The notes under the pieces: generated by a model
What the model was told of the DNA's origin: nothing
The model's input: the letters and a program-made list of their open reading frames with translations, nothing else
Database searches by the model: none
Translations under genes and position numbers: made by a program
Source of the DNA: Trematomus loennbergii
Lineage: Eukaryota; Chordata; Actinopteri; Perciformes; Nototheniidae
Direction: 5' to 3'
Length of the DNA stretch: 64,000 bases
Assembly (NCBI GenBank): GCA_012861695.1
Contig: JAAOOA010000011.1
Location: 2,048,501 to 2,112,500 of the forward strand
In this document: positions 11,950 through 23,411 of the stretch, in pieces
Position numbering within the stretch: the stretch's first letter is position 1
Layout: every line of letters begins with the position of its first letter

Positions 11950-12487
11950 TTAGTGGATCAGAAACTGTGAACAGAGTTGGACAGTGCTGCCCTAAAGTTG
12001 TTGTTGTCGCAGTTCCAGCTGTTGGTGCGCCGTGGAATGGAGTTTTTTTTTTCTTAGCGGAAGAAATGATAATTTTAACTCAATAAAATCATTTCAATTA
12101 ATATTGGGATTTGATTTCTTAGTTTGTTTAGTATCTGTAATAAGCGGGATAATGTGCAGCGACTTGGTCATTATGGGGAAAAGAACACCCTTCAGGCTCA
12201 TCAAGATCAGCCTGACTGATTACGTAAACACCAGGCTTACTAATCTACCGGCACAATTTTTCTCTGGTGTCGGAATGTCTGGCGATGTTAGTGAATTCTT
12301 AAAAAACAAAACACCATTTCATTTCGGGTTAAAATTAGTTGTAACTGCGTTACTGAGAATTGTAACGGGTAGTATATTACCCAAATGTCATTAGTAATGC
12401 GTTACATTACTTTGTTACAGCAAAAAGTAATACATTACTGTAACTCTGTTACTTTTGTAACGCGTTACACCCAACACTGCCTATTAT

Positions 12488-13146
12488 GCAAAATCCACTT
12501 TTTCATGTATTTTATACATAAACATGTGTCCCCTCTGTGTAAAGAGATTCTGAAAGTTTCAGGAAAAAAGATTCTCTCACTTTTTGTCCTGATCCATTTA
12601 TATAAAAACCTGTCTGAAAATGAGCTGATCAGATTGTGGCCACTTTATGATGTCATAAAGATTTTTTGGCTTGTGTAACCATTAGCCAACCAAGGTAACC
12701 CCCCCCCCACCTTATCACCTGAATCTCCTCCTAGAGCACCATTGTTTTTTCAAACAGGGCTGAAACATAAATGGCATGCTACAATGGGTGATCTGTTTGG
12801 TATTTCGAGCCAAACACTTCAGAGACATGTTCTGTTTATATCTGAGACCTATAATATATTGATGAAAAAATGCGCATCCTTAAAATGAAATAAACCGTAC
12901 CTTTTGAGGGTTTCTTGACTTTACGAACGGGGGGGGTGCTCATGAACTTTTCGCCGGAGCCTCGCAGCGGGGTTACTGTGCAGAGCGCATAAAGCAGACC
13001 CTTCACGCGATAGCGAGGGGTAGAGCGAGGGATCGCAGATGCCGTCGTGCTTGCGGACAGATGAAAAAAAACAACCTAAATGGCTCGCGAATTATACTTT
13101 TGTCGCCCAAGTAAAGTCTATCTTCTTCCAGTTCTTATACAACTCG

Positions 13147-13150
<4 letters not shown>
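12488..13150. other. Remainder of the TTAA element and adjacent non-coding DNA
   Basis: 12488 to about 12880 continues the interrupted TTAA element (for example GATGTCATAAAGATTTTTTGG). 12880-13150 is GC-mixed with G and C runs and shows no gene. Confidence 0.5.

Positions 13151-13224
<74 letters not shown>
13151..13224. repeat. (TC)n microsatellite
   Basis: Uninterrupted TC run of 74 bp. Frames encoding Ser-Leu repeats over it are artefacts. Confidence 0.98.
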
Positions 13225-13225
<1 letters not shown>

Positions 13226-13231
<6 letters not shown>

Positions 13232-13304
13232 AAACTATAAGTCTTTTTTCTTTGCAGTTCTCTTTGCTTCGTTCTCAATGATCAGACTTTTGCTCTCGCT
13301 GCAG
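13226..13304 (+). repeat. Segment repeated inverted at 16.9-17.0 kb
   Basis: CATGTAAACTATAAGT, then TTCTCTTTGCTTCGTTC and TTTTGCTCTCGCTGCAG, are found in reverse complement at 16896-16996. That copy differs by a small insertion and by the adjoining hAT end. This copy is the uninterrupted form (GCTGCAGCTCTC). The unit's identity is unknown. Confidence 0.75.
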
Positions 13305-13435
13305 CTCTCTCGTTTGCGCTCCCTCATTTTTTGTTTTCGACACAAATGTCCCAGGTGGGCAGGACTTTCAGGGGTGCGTCCCCATTGGCTACTCAGTTTT
13401 TGAGTGACAGCCCACCACAGATCATACAGTGCAAC

Positions 13436-15324
13436 CAGCCTGTCCTCCTACAAAAACCGACCATATAGGCCGATTGTTCAAGCCCTTATTACGACCCAGA
13501 GACACGTTTTTTCTAGAGGTGCTCTAGTGGTCGTGTAAGAAACAACATGCTTGATTGCAAACGCTCCGGAGGGACGTTTATTCACAAATAACCCTCTGGA
13601 AAATCCTAAATTGTGGAATAGTTTGGCCATTAAAATGCTTTTTGATTCGATTTCTAGCGAGAAGTGTATATTGTACTCTTAGAATCCACGTCCAGTCGAT
13701 GTGTAGGATCTATAGTTTGATAGATATTACGAAGATAATTTGAGGTCTCGCCAGGATAACGTGTATATGCGGCAGCTTCCATGTAAAGTTAGCGTCAACC
13801 CTCACGGGGTGAAAACTGTTTTTCCGGTCTCAAAGTTTTCATAATAAAACCGGATGTATTCCCCTCACTGTCAAATGATTACACAGTGATATCTGCATTA
13901 CTCATCCACTAAAAAACATCAGTTTATCCTTGTTAATTACACAATATTGATTGGTTTAAATTGTGTACAATGCTTTTGTGTTTTTAACCTTCGATTCGGA
14001 GAAACAAATAGTTTTTGATATTTTCTATTCTATATTTCTATCATTGACCTTCTACTTTCCCCCTATGAAAGTATGTACTCTTAATATTTTTTTCATCAAA
14101 TATAACATAATTTCAACAAAAAATTCAATAACGTTTTTTAACCACTAGGTGTCCCTTTCTAACAGCTGTGCACCGTTATGGTGTAAATATAACCTATCTA
14201 CCAATTGGATCAAATATAAAAGTCAGCCGAATTAATGTAGATACTGCAAGGAGACGTATTTTGTGAAAATAAATGTAAGATGTTGTTTAATTGCTAATAT
14301 ATTTATGATTCACGTCACATATTCAGTTTTGGCGGCAGTGCTTCCTGTTTGTCCAGAAGTCTTGTCATCAGGGCTCTATAAATAAAGAACTACGGCAGAT
14401 GTGTAATATTTAATGCAGCCGAACCGTGTAATAATGCCGTTATGTGATGACTTCCAAAGAGAAAAGCAAGCACACTCGGAATAAAGTATTATTATATATT
14501 TTTTAAATGTTTTCGGATTTCACATCGCATAAACACCATATCCCAACGTGCATTGCGGCTAAACAATCCAATCACCGAGCTGAGGATCTTTCCTACGTCT
14601 GTTTCCGGTATTGTTCCTGTCATTCCCAGTTAAACATAAACAAATCGCTAAATAAAAAGATAAAACACTGGCATGTAATTTACGTTAGAATAAATAAAAT
14701 GGTTTTGAATAATAGATGAGTAAAATCTACGTCACTTTACAGCCCCGCCCACTTTTGGGGAAACCAACGCTGTCATTTGAACGGCGATCAAGCCTGAAGC
14801 CACAGAGCTCTTCTGTTACTGTCCTTTGTTCTTAGAGGAAGTACAGAAACACGTAACTCTGGATTTGTTTTAATGTTTGAGGTGCAATAAACGACACAGC
14901 AGCTTTTTGGCATGATACAACTATTATTTTCTGCCTCGCTCATGAGAGTAACAGCTGGCGAAATTACAGCCTCGCCTACTGATTTTAATTTAACCATATA
15001 TCGAGCCCGATTATCGATTTCAAATGTGTGCTCTAAAATTATATTTGTTAAATTACTATTATCATTATTATAAGCAAGACAATAAATGGCAAAGATATGT
15101 AGAAAATAACCGTATTTGAGATACGTTCATAACAAACGTAACGTGGGAGAAAATACGTTTCTAATTAAACGTAATTGAGAATGCAGTTTAGTTCTGTGGG
15201 AACGTATTTTTTAGGAGACAGGGTTGACAGGCTGACGTTCCCATTGATTGAAAACGCTCCTGTGGGTCGTATTATGGGTCGGAACAATCGGCCTATTTGG
15301 TCGTATTAGTTGGAGGACTTGTTG
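13436..15324. mobile_element. Relative of the CAACCTGG foldback family, 1.9 kb with core
   Basis: AGTGCAAC is duplicated exactly at 13428-13435 and 15325-15332. About 70 bp at each end are imperfect inverted repeats (GTCCTCC, AATAGGCCGATTGTT and TACGACCCA on both arms). The core shares long stretches, in the same order, with the core of the 10.7-kb element at 29.1-39.8 kb: GATTCGGAGAAACAAATA, GATATTTTCTATTCTATA, GTATGTACTCTTAATATTT, and AAAGAACTACGGCAGATGTG against AAAGAACTACGACAGATGTG. No transposase frame. The outer ends differ from the CAACCTGGTCTCACC subfamily, so this is a sister subfamily. Confidence 0.82.
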
Positions 15325-15332
15325 AGTGCAAC

Positions 15333-16340
15333 TCATGCAGCAAACTCCGGAGTCGGCCACGTTTGTGTTGGTGCCTCCTGGGGAGTTTTCATGAACATAT
15401 CGGACTTCTCTTATGGATTGCTGTGCATTATACTTGTGTTGTGTAGTTTATACTTTATTCCAACTTTAAATATTTTAATACCTGAACACACTGCTGCTGT
15501 TAAATAATTTCCCATTTGGGATTGATAAAGTTTCTGTCTGTCTATTTATTTATTTTATAGATTAAAAAAACACATCTATGTATTTTCAAGCTAAAGGTGA
15601 TACACAATATAAACTGTATACTATTATTTTTTCAAAGACATGTTACATTTCAAAAGCATATATTGCTATGTTTAGGACAAACAATTAAAGACTGCTTTAA
15701 TTGAACAAATTCTACAATATAAAAGTGGCAGATTTGCTTTATTAAACAGACCAGACCTAGGTTGCATTCCAACACAATTAGGAACATGCTCACATCTTAC
15801 TATGTTGGTCTGAAGAGCTGAAGCATTCATACACAATGGATACAAACTGTGTTGTCTCATTCTATATCCTGTGAGAAAATGATATACATTTAGCATTACA
15901 AATTAGACATACTATTCCTAGCCTGAGGAAGATATGAATAATCAACAAGTTTGAATGGAATCTCTAACATTTTCATGTAGAATAAAGACAAAAGAGTGAT
16001 TATACAAATTACATGTATTGACATTTGAACCAGAAGATGAAGTCTCAAAGAATGTTTTAAATAAAAGGACATAAAACAAAAAGGTGGATAATAATAACAT
16101 ATATTAAATGTATATGTAAAGACATTTGGTCAAATGAAATGACACTGAGCAAGTGATAACAGCAACGCCAGCGTGGATGAAGATGGTGCAGGTCTCTCTT
16201 CATGCCCCCCCTCCGTGCTGTCCCCTCAGAGGAAGTGGGAAAACGGGATAAGACCTCTGGACGCCACGCTGTCTCAATGATCCACACTGTTAATATGAGA
16301 GGAAAATAAATGTTTTAGGAAATGAAAAAAATGAATATAA
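15333..16340 (+). other. Dispersed unit A (shares modules with 52.4-54.4 kb)
   Basis: Near 15367-15425, GTTGGTGCCTCCTGGGG then ATCGGACTTCTCTTATGG matches 52.39-52.44 kb. Near 16255-16320, CTCTGGACGCCACGCTGTCT then GATCCACACTGT and ATGAGAGG match 54.32-54.37 kb. The middle portion differs. No convincing coding frame here. It is best described as one of two copies of an unidentified dispersed sequence. Confidence 0.5.
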
Positions 16341-16399
16341 CAAATAAAACACAGCTCAGGGGCATCAGGGACGGTAGGTTTTCCTACGAAGTTCCTACA

Positions 16400-16895
16400 C
16401 AGAAGAAAAAAATATATTCACACACGTAAGGTCATCATCTTAACAGTTTTTATGCTCATCAAGTCATCCGTGAGCAGGGCATCAAGTTGGCATACCTATT
16501 ACAGCTGAATGCGGCGATTACCATCTTGTTCAGCAAAACGCTTTAGTGCGTTTTGATTCAATGCTGAGTACAGCCAAACTTGACAGTCTCTTCTCTGTCA
16601 TTGTAGACCGCAAATACCTCATTCCTTCCGTCTACTTGGGTCCGAATGCTTCTCGTTTTGCGCCATCCCATTCAAATGAAATTGCCGCCAATCACATTTC
16701 AACGCTCGCCAAGGCTCTCATCTTGTGCTGCATTCACTTGCACTCGGACATTAGGGATTTTCTCTCATAAATGTCCGATGAGCCACAACTTTTATTTCAA
16801 AACAAAGCTGCCAATTGGGGTGGCAGCTGGGGTGGCAAGGCTATTTTTTAGGGTGGCAGTTGCCACCCCATGCCACCCCGGTAGAGCCGCCCCTG
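16400..16895 (-). mobile_element. Deleted hAT element (CAGGGGCGGCTCTACC end)
   Basis: On the minus strand it begins CAGGGGCGGCTCTACCGGGG with GGGTGGCATGGGGTGGCA behind it. Abutting the end, CTGCAGCG (16896-16903) is the candidate half of an 8-bp duplication; the other half was not found. The minus strand encodes a transposase C-terminus: MTEKRLSSLAVLSIESKRTK, as in the copy at 35.7-36.2 kb, but a deletion of about 26 bp after KRTK breaks the frame here. The plus-strand frame at 16546-16770 is its shadow. Confidence 0.7.
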
Positions 16896-16996
16896 CTGCA
16901 GCGAGAGCAAAAGTCTGATCATTGAGAACGAAGCAAAGAGAACTGCAAACAAAAAGATATGTTAAATCAAAGAAAAAATACTTATAGTTTACATGA
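16896..16996 (-). repeat. Inverted copy of the 13.2-kb segment
   Basis: Reverse complement of 13226-13304 with about 20 extra bases (AGATATGTTAAATCAAAG region). It abuts the hAT end directly. Confidence 0.7.
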
Positions 16997-17236
16997 TTAC
17001 ACAAATGATTTGTTTGCAACTTACAGTATAGTTTTATTTTTTCAATTAAATGTATTTTGCTTGACTATTGCTATTTTTTTTCCTCTAAACTCAATCAATC
17101 AAGCAAAAGCTTCATTCTGAGAAAGTGTTGCTTTATCTTTATGAAACAAAACTAATCCCATAAACGGTAGGCTTAACACTGGGGAACAGTATAAAAGAGG
17201 ATGAGTTGTTCTTTAATTCAAGCAAGAGAGTAAAGT

Positions 17237-17520
17237 GTTTTTAGTGTCCCCTGGTCTCCCAGCTGTGTGCGTCACTTTTTAGTGTCCCCTGGTCTGCCAG
17301 CTGTGTGCGTCACTTTTTAGTGTCCCCTGGTCTCCCAGCTGTGTGCGTCACTCTTTAGTGTCCCTGGTCTCCCAGCTGTGTGCGTCACTCTTTAGTGTCC
17401 CCTGGTCTCCCAGCTGTGTGCGTCACTCTTTAGTGTCCCCTGGTCTCCGTGTGTTTTGAGCTTCTTGCAGCGTTTTGTATCTGCAGCGTTTGGTTTCTGC
17501 AGCTTTTAGTAAACGCTGCG
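17237..17520 (+). repeat. 38-bp tandem repeat plus flank (half of a foldback unit)
   Basis: Five to six units of about 38 bp with consensus GTGTCCCCTGGTCTCCCAGC then TGTGTGCGTCACTTTTTA, ending in GTGTGTTTTGAGCTTCTTGCAGCG and further CTGCAGCG-type words. The same units occur in inverted orientation around a centre at 59.43-59.88 kb, so this is one arm of that element. There are no spacers of differing sequence, so it is not CRISPR-like. Confidence 0.88.
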
Positions 17521-18109
17521 CATGTTTCCTCAAGTTGCTGAATGTTTTCTAAATGCTGCATGTGTTGTCAAGTTGGTGACGATATATTATGTTTTGGAAC
17601 ATTTTTCATTTGCAAAGTTTCTGAAGCTGCAGCTCGTTTCTCCTAATGTAAGCATGGGTCGGCCACCGTAGGCTGAGGTACTAGAGTTTAGAGAAAGAGA
17701 TTTAAGCATGTTGGAGCTATATATTGGTTTATGTTATTTTATAATTAAGCATTGATTTTTCTAGCCGTTTTTGTTATAGTAAATTAATCATTTATCTTAA
17801 TTATTTTAGTTGAAGTCATTCTTTAAGGTTTTATTTTGAAGGAGGTTTTGTGCGCTGGGTTAGTTGGGCACCCCGGTGATAACTATATATTGGACACCAG
17901 TTTGAACATACGTTTTTTTACCAGGTGAAATAGCCAAGGGGAAAGGTGAAAATATTTGTGTATTATTGGAACACTACGATGAAAGGATATTCTGCAATGG
18001 AAATGATTTCCCTGATTCGCTTTCTAGTGCCCAGCGGCAGTTTTAGTTAAGTTTTTCTATTTTATTTCTTTAGTTAGCTGTATAAAAGCAGGGGGCGGCT
18101 GTAATGGAG
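17521..18109. other. No gene seen
   Basis: AT-rich DNA between the tandem array and the outer CACTA element. No coding frame or repeat end recognised. Confidence 0.5.
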
Positions 18110-19239
18110 CACTGTAAAAATATTCACCGTGAATTCACAATAAATACTTTCACAGTAAGATTCACAGCAATTTACTGTGAATGTCTTCACAGTAATGTAT
18201 TGTAATTTCACACCCATGATATTACAATGCATTGTTGTAAAGGTAAAACTGTATACTGTAACTTCACAGCTTCAATGACTAAGGAATTACTGTGATATTA
18301 CAGTATGTTACTGGGGAATTACATCATTTTGTTGTACATGCATTACAACAAGGGCCTGTACTTTTACATTTCTATTGTGAAAGCAATGCAGGAGTTGCCA
18401 GTAATTTACTGTGAATGTACAATGTGTACTGTGAAAGTAATGCAGATGAGTAGCCAGCAATTTACTGTCAATTTACAATGATAGACGTGCATAACTGTAG
18501 TCCCCAGCTCCGGTACTTCCTGGAGGAAGCTCATACAATGGTTTCCTGTCAAATACTATTGGATGACATGACTAATCACGTCATCCACATACAGCAAGCA
18601 AAAATGCACAAAAAGCATCTCACCCGTGAGTCCAGTTGGGTCAAATCAAATAGGCTACACTGTAAAAAAAAAACTGCCAAACAAAAACCCTTAAATTAAA
18701 GTAAAATACTTTCACTGAAATAAAGTGCTAAAGCAATTAATAAACAGGAATTGTCCTTAAAGATTTTACAGGAAAACACTGTAGTGTTACAGATGTTTCC
18801 TCTCTTTTCAAAATCCATTGTCTTAAAATGTTACATTCAAATACCTTAAATAAAGTTCTGATGAGAAAAACTGTTTTTTACATTTTTTTATTAGATTTTT
18901 ATGATCAAACACAAAAGTAAATACAGAACCTAAAGTTCTACAGGTAGAATACTGTTATTTTACAGCTTTTTTCTAACATTTTCCAATCAAAGACGTTCAA
19001 TAAAAAGACAGCACAAAATGTTCTGTAGGGAACAATTACTATAAAAATGTTAAAACTTAAAATATAAAAATATTTGTAGAATTATACAACCATTAATGAA
19101 TACAGCATTTAATATTTAAACATCTACTTATAAACAGTATAAACAAAAAGTAAGTTTAATTTTTTAAGATTACTTTGAAACATTCTCAACTGAAAATAAC
19201 AGAAATTACAAAATGGCGACATATGTTCACATTGTCCAT

Positions 19240-19440
19240 TTGAAGGAGCAGTGTGCAGGATTTAGTACGTCTAACAATGGTAGGTTCCAACCAATGGATA
19301 ACTTGTTCACTCACCCTCCTATCCCAAGTTTGTAGGAGAATGTATATTGGCTGCAAAAAACTTGAGGCCCAATCATGTTTCCTCTGTCCATTCTGCGCTA
19401 CTGTAGATGTGGCAGTGCAACCTAGAGGACAAAAAGACAA
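19240..19440 (+). repeat. Probable dispersed repeat (GGAGCAGTGTGCAGGATTTAG)
   Basis: GAAGGAGCAGTGTGCAGGAT and TTTAGTACGTCTAACAATGG resemble the start of a common fish repeat that begins AAAGGAGCAGTGTGTAGGAT. Both-strand frames over it are incidental. Limits are uncertain. Confidence 0.45.
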
Positions 19441-20451
19441 CAATTAGTAAACCATAATGATGAATGTTATTATCAGCAGCTGCCAATAGATCCCCCATCT
19501 TGTATGATGGACCTTTGAAGCAGGGTTGGAAACTTAAACACACTATTGATTGTAAAACAGTTCTTGATGCATCCCAAGGGAATTGATCAAATGCTAAACC
19601 CCTTCCAGAAAAAACAACTTTCTAATACCTTAGAAACTACAACTAGGCGCTGGCACGAATGCAATGCTTCAGCTTCCTACAACTTTAAAGCTGTGTGGAT
19701 GTGGCTCTATGAAGAGTTGTTCATATTTTTCTCATTCATTTCATAAGTTTAGAAGCGGGGAACATAGTCTAACAACAGTTAGCTTTTGTTAATGTTACCT
19801 CGAGGCAAACTTGTGAGACTTGTTTCTGAAATCCCTTTCTCTTAAAGTGAATAAATAAAAAAAACCTTACCCTAAAACTAACCACTGGATTGCTTGTCTA
19901 ACATGACCTAGTCCATAAATGAGGTAAGGGTGGGAACAATCAAACGCACTCTCGCAGGCACTGCGTGTTAGCGAAGTACAACTGGGAATTCGAAGAGGAA
20001 GATATGCTTGGTCAATTCTTAATAAAAAAGCAAAAAAACAAATTGAGCACTTGAGTTTTCATTAGCAGCGCTAGCTACAGCTGCGGAGCTTCGGTCAATA
20101 CCGCTAACAGTCTATTTCCTTAAAATGGTACATATCGCTGAATCTATATTTTCATCTTCAGTTGATGAAATCTGCATAATGTCCCTGTACAATAAGATTC
20201 GAGCATTTTGTAATCCAGTGAGGAAATTCAAGACCAGTAAATATTGATTGATTAAACAACACTGAATAAAATTGTAGGGTTTTCTTCAAACTCAGACTCT
20301 CTGCTGCGGCTGTACCTCAAAAGACAAAACAATTGTCTGATGATCTTTGTTGAAAAAGGTCTGATTGTCCTGTACATGTACAATGTGGGGTATTTTTAAA
20401 TACTTTACTAAACCACATTGAATATTATGTTAGACACAAGTTATTACTCAC

Positions 20452-20594
20452 ATATCAAAGTCTTTTCATCTGCAAGATGGAAGAATAGCTGGGTGCTGCC
20501 TGGAGAAACTGATGAGGGACACAGGCTGGCGTCAGCAGCTTTCCACACAGCCATCACATCTTCTCTTCCATAGTCTTTACTGTCCACTGGTGCT
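20452..20594 (-). other. Putative orphan coding exon inside the inner CACTA element
   Basis: On the minus strand a 143-bp segment is preceded by CTCTTTTGACAG (acceptor) and followed by GTGAGT (donor). In one frame it reads without stops: APVDSKDYGREDVMAVWKAA, then a stretch ending FFHLADEKTLI. The composition is that of ordinary soluble protein, unlike the surrounding AT-rich DNA. I do not recognise the family and found no partner exon with confidence. It could be a captured host exon, an exon of the CACTA element's own gene, or chance. Confidence 0.35.
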
Positions 20595-21415
20595 CTGTCA
20601 AAAGAGTGAACATCACAGCTGTCATGTTAACCCTTTGTTACACAACATACAACCAACATGCGTCAAAAGTGACCCGAATTAGTTTTAATTGTAAATATCT
20701 TTGCAATAAATTACTTTAATCATTCAGGATTCCAGGTATTCCTCAATTAACCTGTTTTGGATCAACACCAAATTTTAATTTTTCCTTTCTTACTTTTTGA
20801 ATACAAATCATGTTTGTATCACTACACTTCACAACATGGGTCAAAAATGATTATTTTGCTATGTTATTTCATGCATGGCTGAGTTTCTTTACTATACATT
20901 TTCAAATCTATTCCTTTAGTCATTAATATTCAAAGTATTAATTAAATGCCTTGTTTTTGATTACCACAAATCATTATTTTCATTCTCCCGTTCTTAAATG
21001 ATGAACTAAAATAGTTTAGGCCAAGTGTGATAAAAATGCAAAAAAAATACATACTATAATTTTAGCAGTGATTTGGACCAAGCATGTATGATGTAGTAAT
21101 ACAAAAACTATTTTAGTTCACAGTGTGACATTAGCTAGTCATGTTAGCTTGTAATATATAGAGCAGAGCTAACTAGCAAGTTAGCTAAACGTTAGCGGTT
21201 AGCCGTTTATGCTATGCTAGCTGTAACTAGAACATAACTATAACTATAACTGAACATTAACTAACTGGATACCACTGTAAGAAAGCTGTGAAACTTTACA
21301 ATAAACTTGGCGACAACACTGTGACACCCCGCTGCATGTTTATGTGTAATTCTCCCGTGTTGGAGATGAGGGTGGCGCAGCAGCACTGCAATAAGCTGTA
21401 AACTGTTAGCTGCCA

Positions 21416-21560
21416 CCTGTTAAGCCCTTTCCCGGGCGCAACATCTTGCAAGAAACAGCATCTCAGGGCTTCTTAACATTTAACAACCTATTAATCATAA
21501 CGGGAAGAAACTCAGCTAACCAGAAGAAGAAACGTAACCTTAAATAAAAAATAAAACATT
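21416..21560 (+). mobile_element. TTAA MITE, CCTGTTAAGCC family, copy B (truncated)
   Basis: CCTGTTAAGCCC, then GCAACATCTTGCAAGAAACA and GGGAAGAAACTCAGCTAAC match the left part of the other copies. Similarity fades after about 21560 and no right end is present. TTAA is not preserved at the left. Confidence 0.7.
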
Positions 21561-22663
21561 CACAAACTAAGGATATTCTAAATACATGTTTAACTCCATT
21601 ACAGTCGCAGGACTCACCAGATCTCAAGTCTTCTGTTCTTTGTTGACGACGTCCCGATGCTCATATTTAACGTGTAGATGTAAAACGATCCCGATATTAA
21701 TCCATAAACTCCTGCAGCAGAAATACAGGAGACCCGCTCAAACTGACGTGGATGTTTCAAATGTGAACGACAGGCGCAGACAGTTCTCATTGGCAGGTTT
21801 CTTCGATGACGTTTATATTAACCAATCAGGAGTGTTGTGGACTCATTCCAAACATGCCTGACTTGTCTGCCGTGTTTGGCTGAATTCTATTTCAAGTGCC
21901 GTAGCTCTGGCTGTCGGCCAGAATCCGAAAACCATACATTATACTGCATGTAAGACTAAATAACAGTGTGTGTTTTAAACCTTGGTCCTCCCTGCAGAGA
22001 TTTCTCCACTTTCTATGATTTTTTTTTTAATGATATTGTCAACTGTAGATGTTTACAATATAGTAAGTTAGGAATTTCATGAAAACATATTTATTTACTT
22101 TTGTTTCAACATTGGATATTTTGTGTTTGTGGTGGATTCAATCAAATATTGAGAAAATGATTTATGTAAAAAATTTTTTTACAGTTTCATGTGTAGGTAC
22201 CTTAAAATTACAAATAAATATCTTAAAGTCTTATAATAGTAATACACTTTTATATTACAAAGAGTTACATATTTAATTGCAGATAATAATTTTTATTTTA
22301 CATACATCTGCATGTATTTTCTGAAAGTGCAAAAATACTGTAAATATTAGACCCTCCAGAAAAACGCGATTATGCGATCGCATAATTTACCGCATAATCA
22401 GCAAAATGGCGCAGATTTTTAAAAGGGCGCATATTTATTAAAAGGTCGCATAATCCCCGCATTTTTCCACACAAAGTTGAGGGAAAAAAAAGTTAACGTG
22501 AAGTAGTGATGTCATCAGCTCGCTCAGGTAAACAACACCGTAGAGTGAATGTGTGGAACTCACACGAGAGAGAAAACAACAAGATCAGCGCCATATAGAT
22601 TATTATATACTATTATACTATTATTATTATATACTATTATACTATTATACGGCTCTGACCAAG

Positions 22664-22936
22664 ATGAAAAAATCGAATCCATCTCATTTGCCTACGAACA
22701 TTTCTGCTAAAGACCGGGCAAAGCAGTACCCCGATGTCTTGCACGAAAGTGGGGGGAAACTATTCTGCACCCCGTGTGTGTTGGAGCATAAGAGAAAATC
22801 GACGGTGACGACCCACTTTGATTCATTCAAACATTCTAAAATGCTTTCTGCTGCTGCGGACAAGAAAGTCCGCAAACAACTCACGTTCACCGAGGCATCA
22901 ACCTCCAAAACCCTTTCGAGGGCTACAAGAAACGAG
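22664..22936 (+). CDS. CGGBP1-like zinc-finger first exon of a transposon
   Basis: ATG at 22664 starts 91 codons (MKKSNPSHLPTNISAKDRAK onward) that end exactly at a strong donor, GAG|GTGAGT. The central motif LHESGGKLFCTPCVL, with Cys35 and Cys38 followed by His51 and His57, is a BED/C2H2-like finger. The LHE-GGKLFC-C block is characteristic of CGG-triplet-repeat-binding protein 1 and its transposon relatives; vertebrate CGGBP1 is itself a small nuclear DNA-binding protein. The upstream in-frame extension to 22553 is Tyr/Leu-rich AT sequence and was not taken as coding. A downstream exon is not visible before the GT array and right end, so this is probably a deletion derivative keeping only the DNA-binding exon. 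The frame is intact. Confidence 0.7.
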
Positions 22937-22942
22937 GTGAGT
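22937..22942 (+). promoter_or_regulatory. Splice donor of the CGGBP1-like exon
   Basis: GTGAGT directly follows the last codon; AACGAG|GTGAGT is close to consensus. No convincing acceptor was found in the 550 bp that remain in the element. Confidence 0.55.
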
Positions 22943-23005
22943 AGCCTACAAGATTGAAGCTGGTCAGATAACGAACGAGTAAATGAAAACAGAATGAGGC
23001 GGAGA

Positions 23006-23008
<3 letters not shown>

Positions 23009-23058
<50 letters not shown>

Positions 23059-23077
23059 TGTGTGTGTGTGTGGTGTG

Positions 23078-23108
<31 letters not shown>

Positions 23109-23124
23109 TGTGTGTGTGTGTGTG

Positions 23125-23157
<33 letters not shown>
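23009..23157. repeat. (GT)n microsatellite with GTGG interruptions
   Basis: GT array with regularly placed GGTG interruptions, followed by a short GA run. The minus-strand His/Thr frame is an artefact. Confidence 0.97.
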
Positions 23158-23411
23158 TGATTAAAATAGCCCATATATAAATACATAAATAACACTTTGT
23201 GATGTAGCTTGCTTCTAGTATGCTTGTTTATCATAGGAACTCTTTAAAAGGGCTCACTTTCATTCAGTAGTAGCCTAGTAACAGGGTGTGGGAGAAGAAT
23301 CACCTTTTTTCCGCCTCCCGCATATTTCGCAACTTTTCGCATATTTAGTATATTTCCGCATATTTCGCAACTTCACCGCATAAAATCACATAAAAACCCT
23401 GCATGTTTAAT

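Larger units (their letters stand above)
6933..12479. mobile_element. hAT element (5.5 kb including nested insertions)
   Basis: Ends CAGTGTTGGGCAAGTTAC and CGCGTTACACCCAACACTG are inverted, and CCTATTAT is duplicated exactly at 6925-6932 and 12480-12487. The subterminal regions are rich in GTAAT/ATTAC words (TAATACATTAC, GTAATGCGTTAC), the usual binding-site clusters of this type. Its own DNA is only the outer parts; the interior is filled by a second hAT, a TTAA MITE and a Harbinger MITE. No transposase of its own is visible. Confidence 0.93.
6919..12880 (+). mobile_element. TTAA-target MITE (AGGTCACCTATTATGC end), interrupted by a hAT
   Basis: TTAA at 6915-6918 is followed by AGGTCACCTATTAT. 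The same sequence resumes after the 5.5-kb hAT at 12480 (CCTATTATGCAAAATCC). The right end is uncertain: a TTAA at 12880-12883 preceded by TGCGCATCC is the best candidate. The style (TTAA plus AGGnnACCTATnATGC) recurs at 49.34 kb and more loosely at 26.94 kb, and suggests a piggyBac- or Kolobok-like mobiliser. Confidence 0.6.

Noticed and set aside
16546..16770. Plus-strand frame recurring at 35803-36117 (minus) as a conserved small protein
   Set aside because: Its conservation is explained by the antisense hAT C-terminal coding segment; the frame itself has no domain.
17237..17450. CRISPR-like array
   Set aside because: Units are contiguous with no distinct spacers, are present in inverted arrangement at 59.4 kb, and the sequence is eukaryotic.
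18478..18699. 73-codon plus-strand frame
   Set aside because: It crosses the boundary between the outer and inner CACTA elements and has no recognisable feature.
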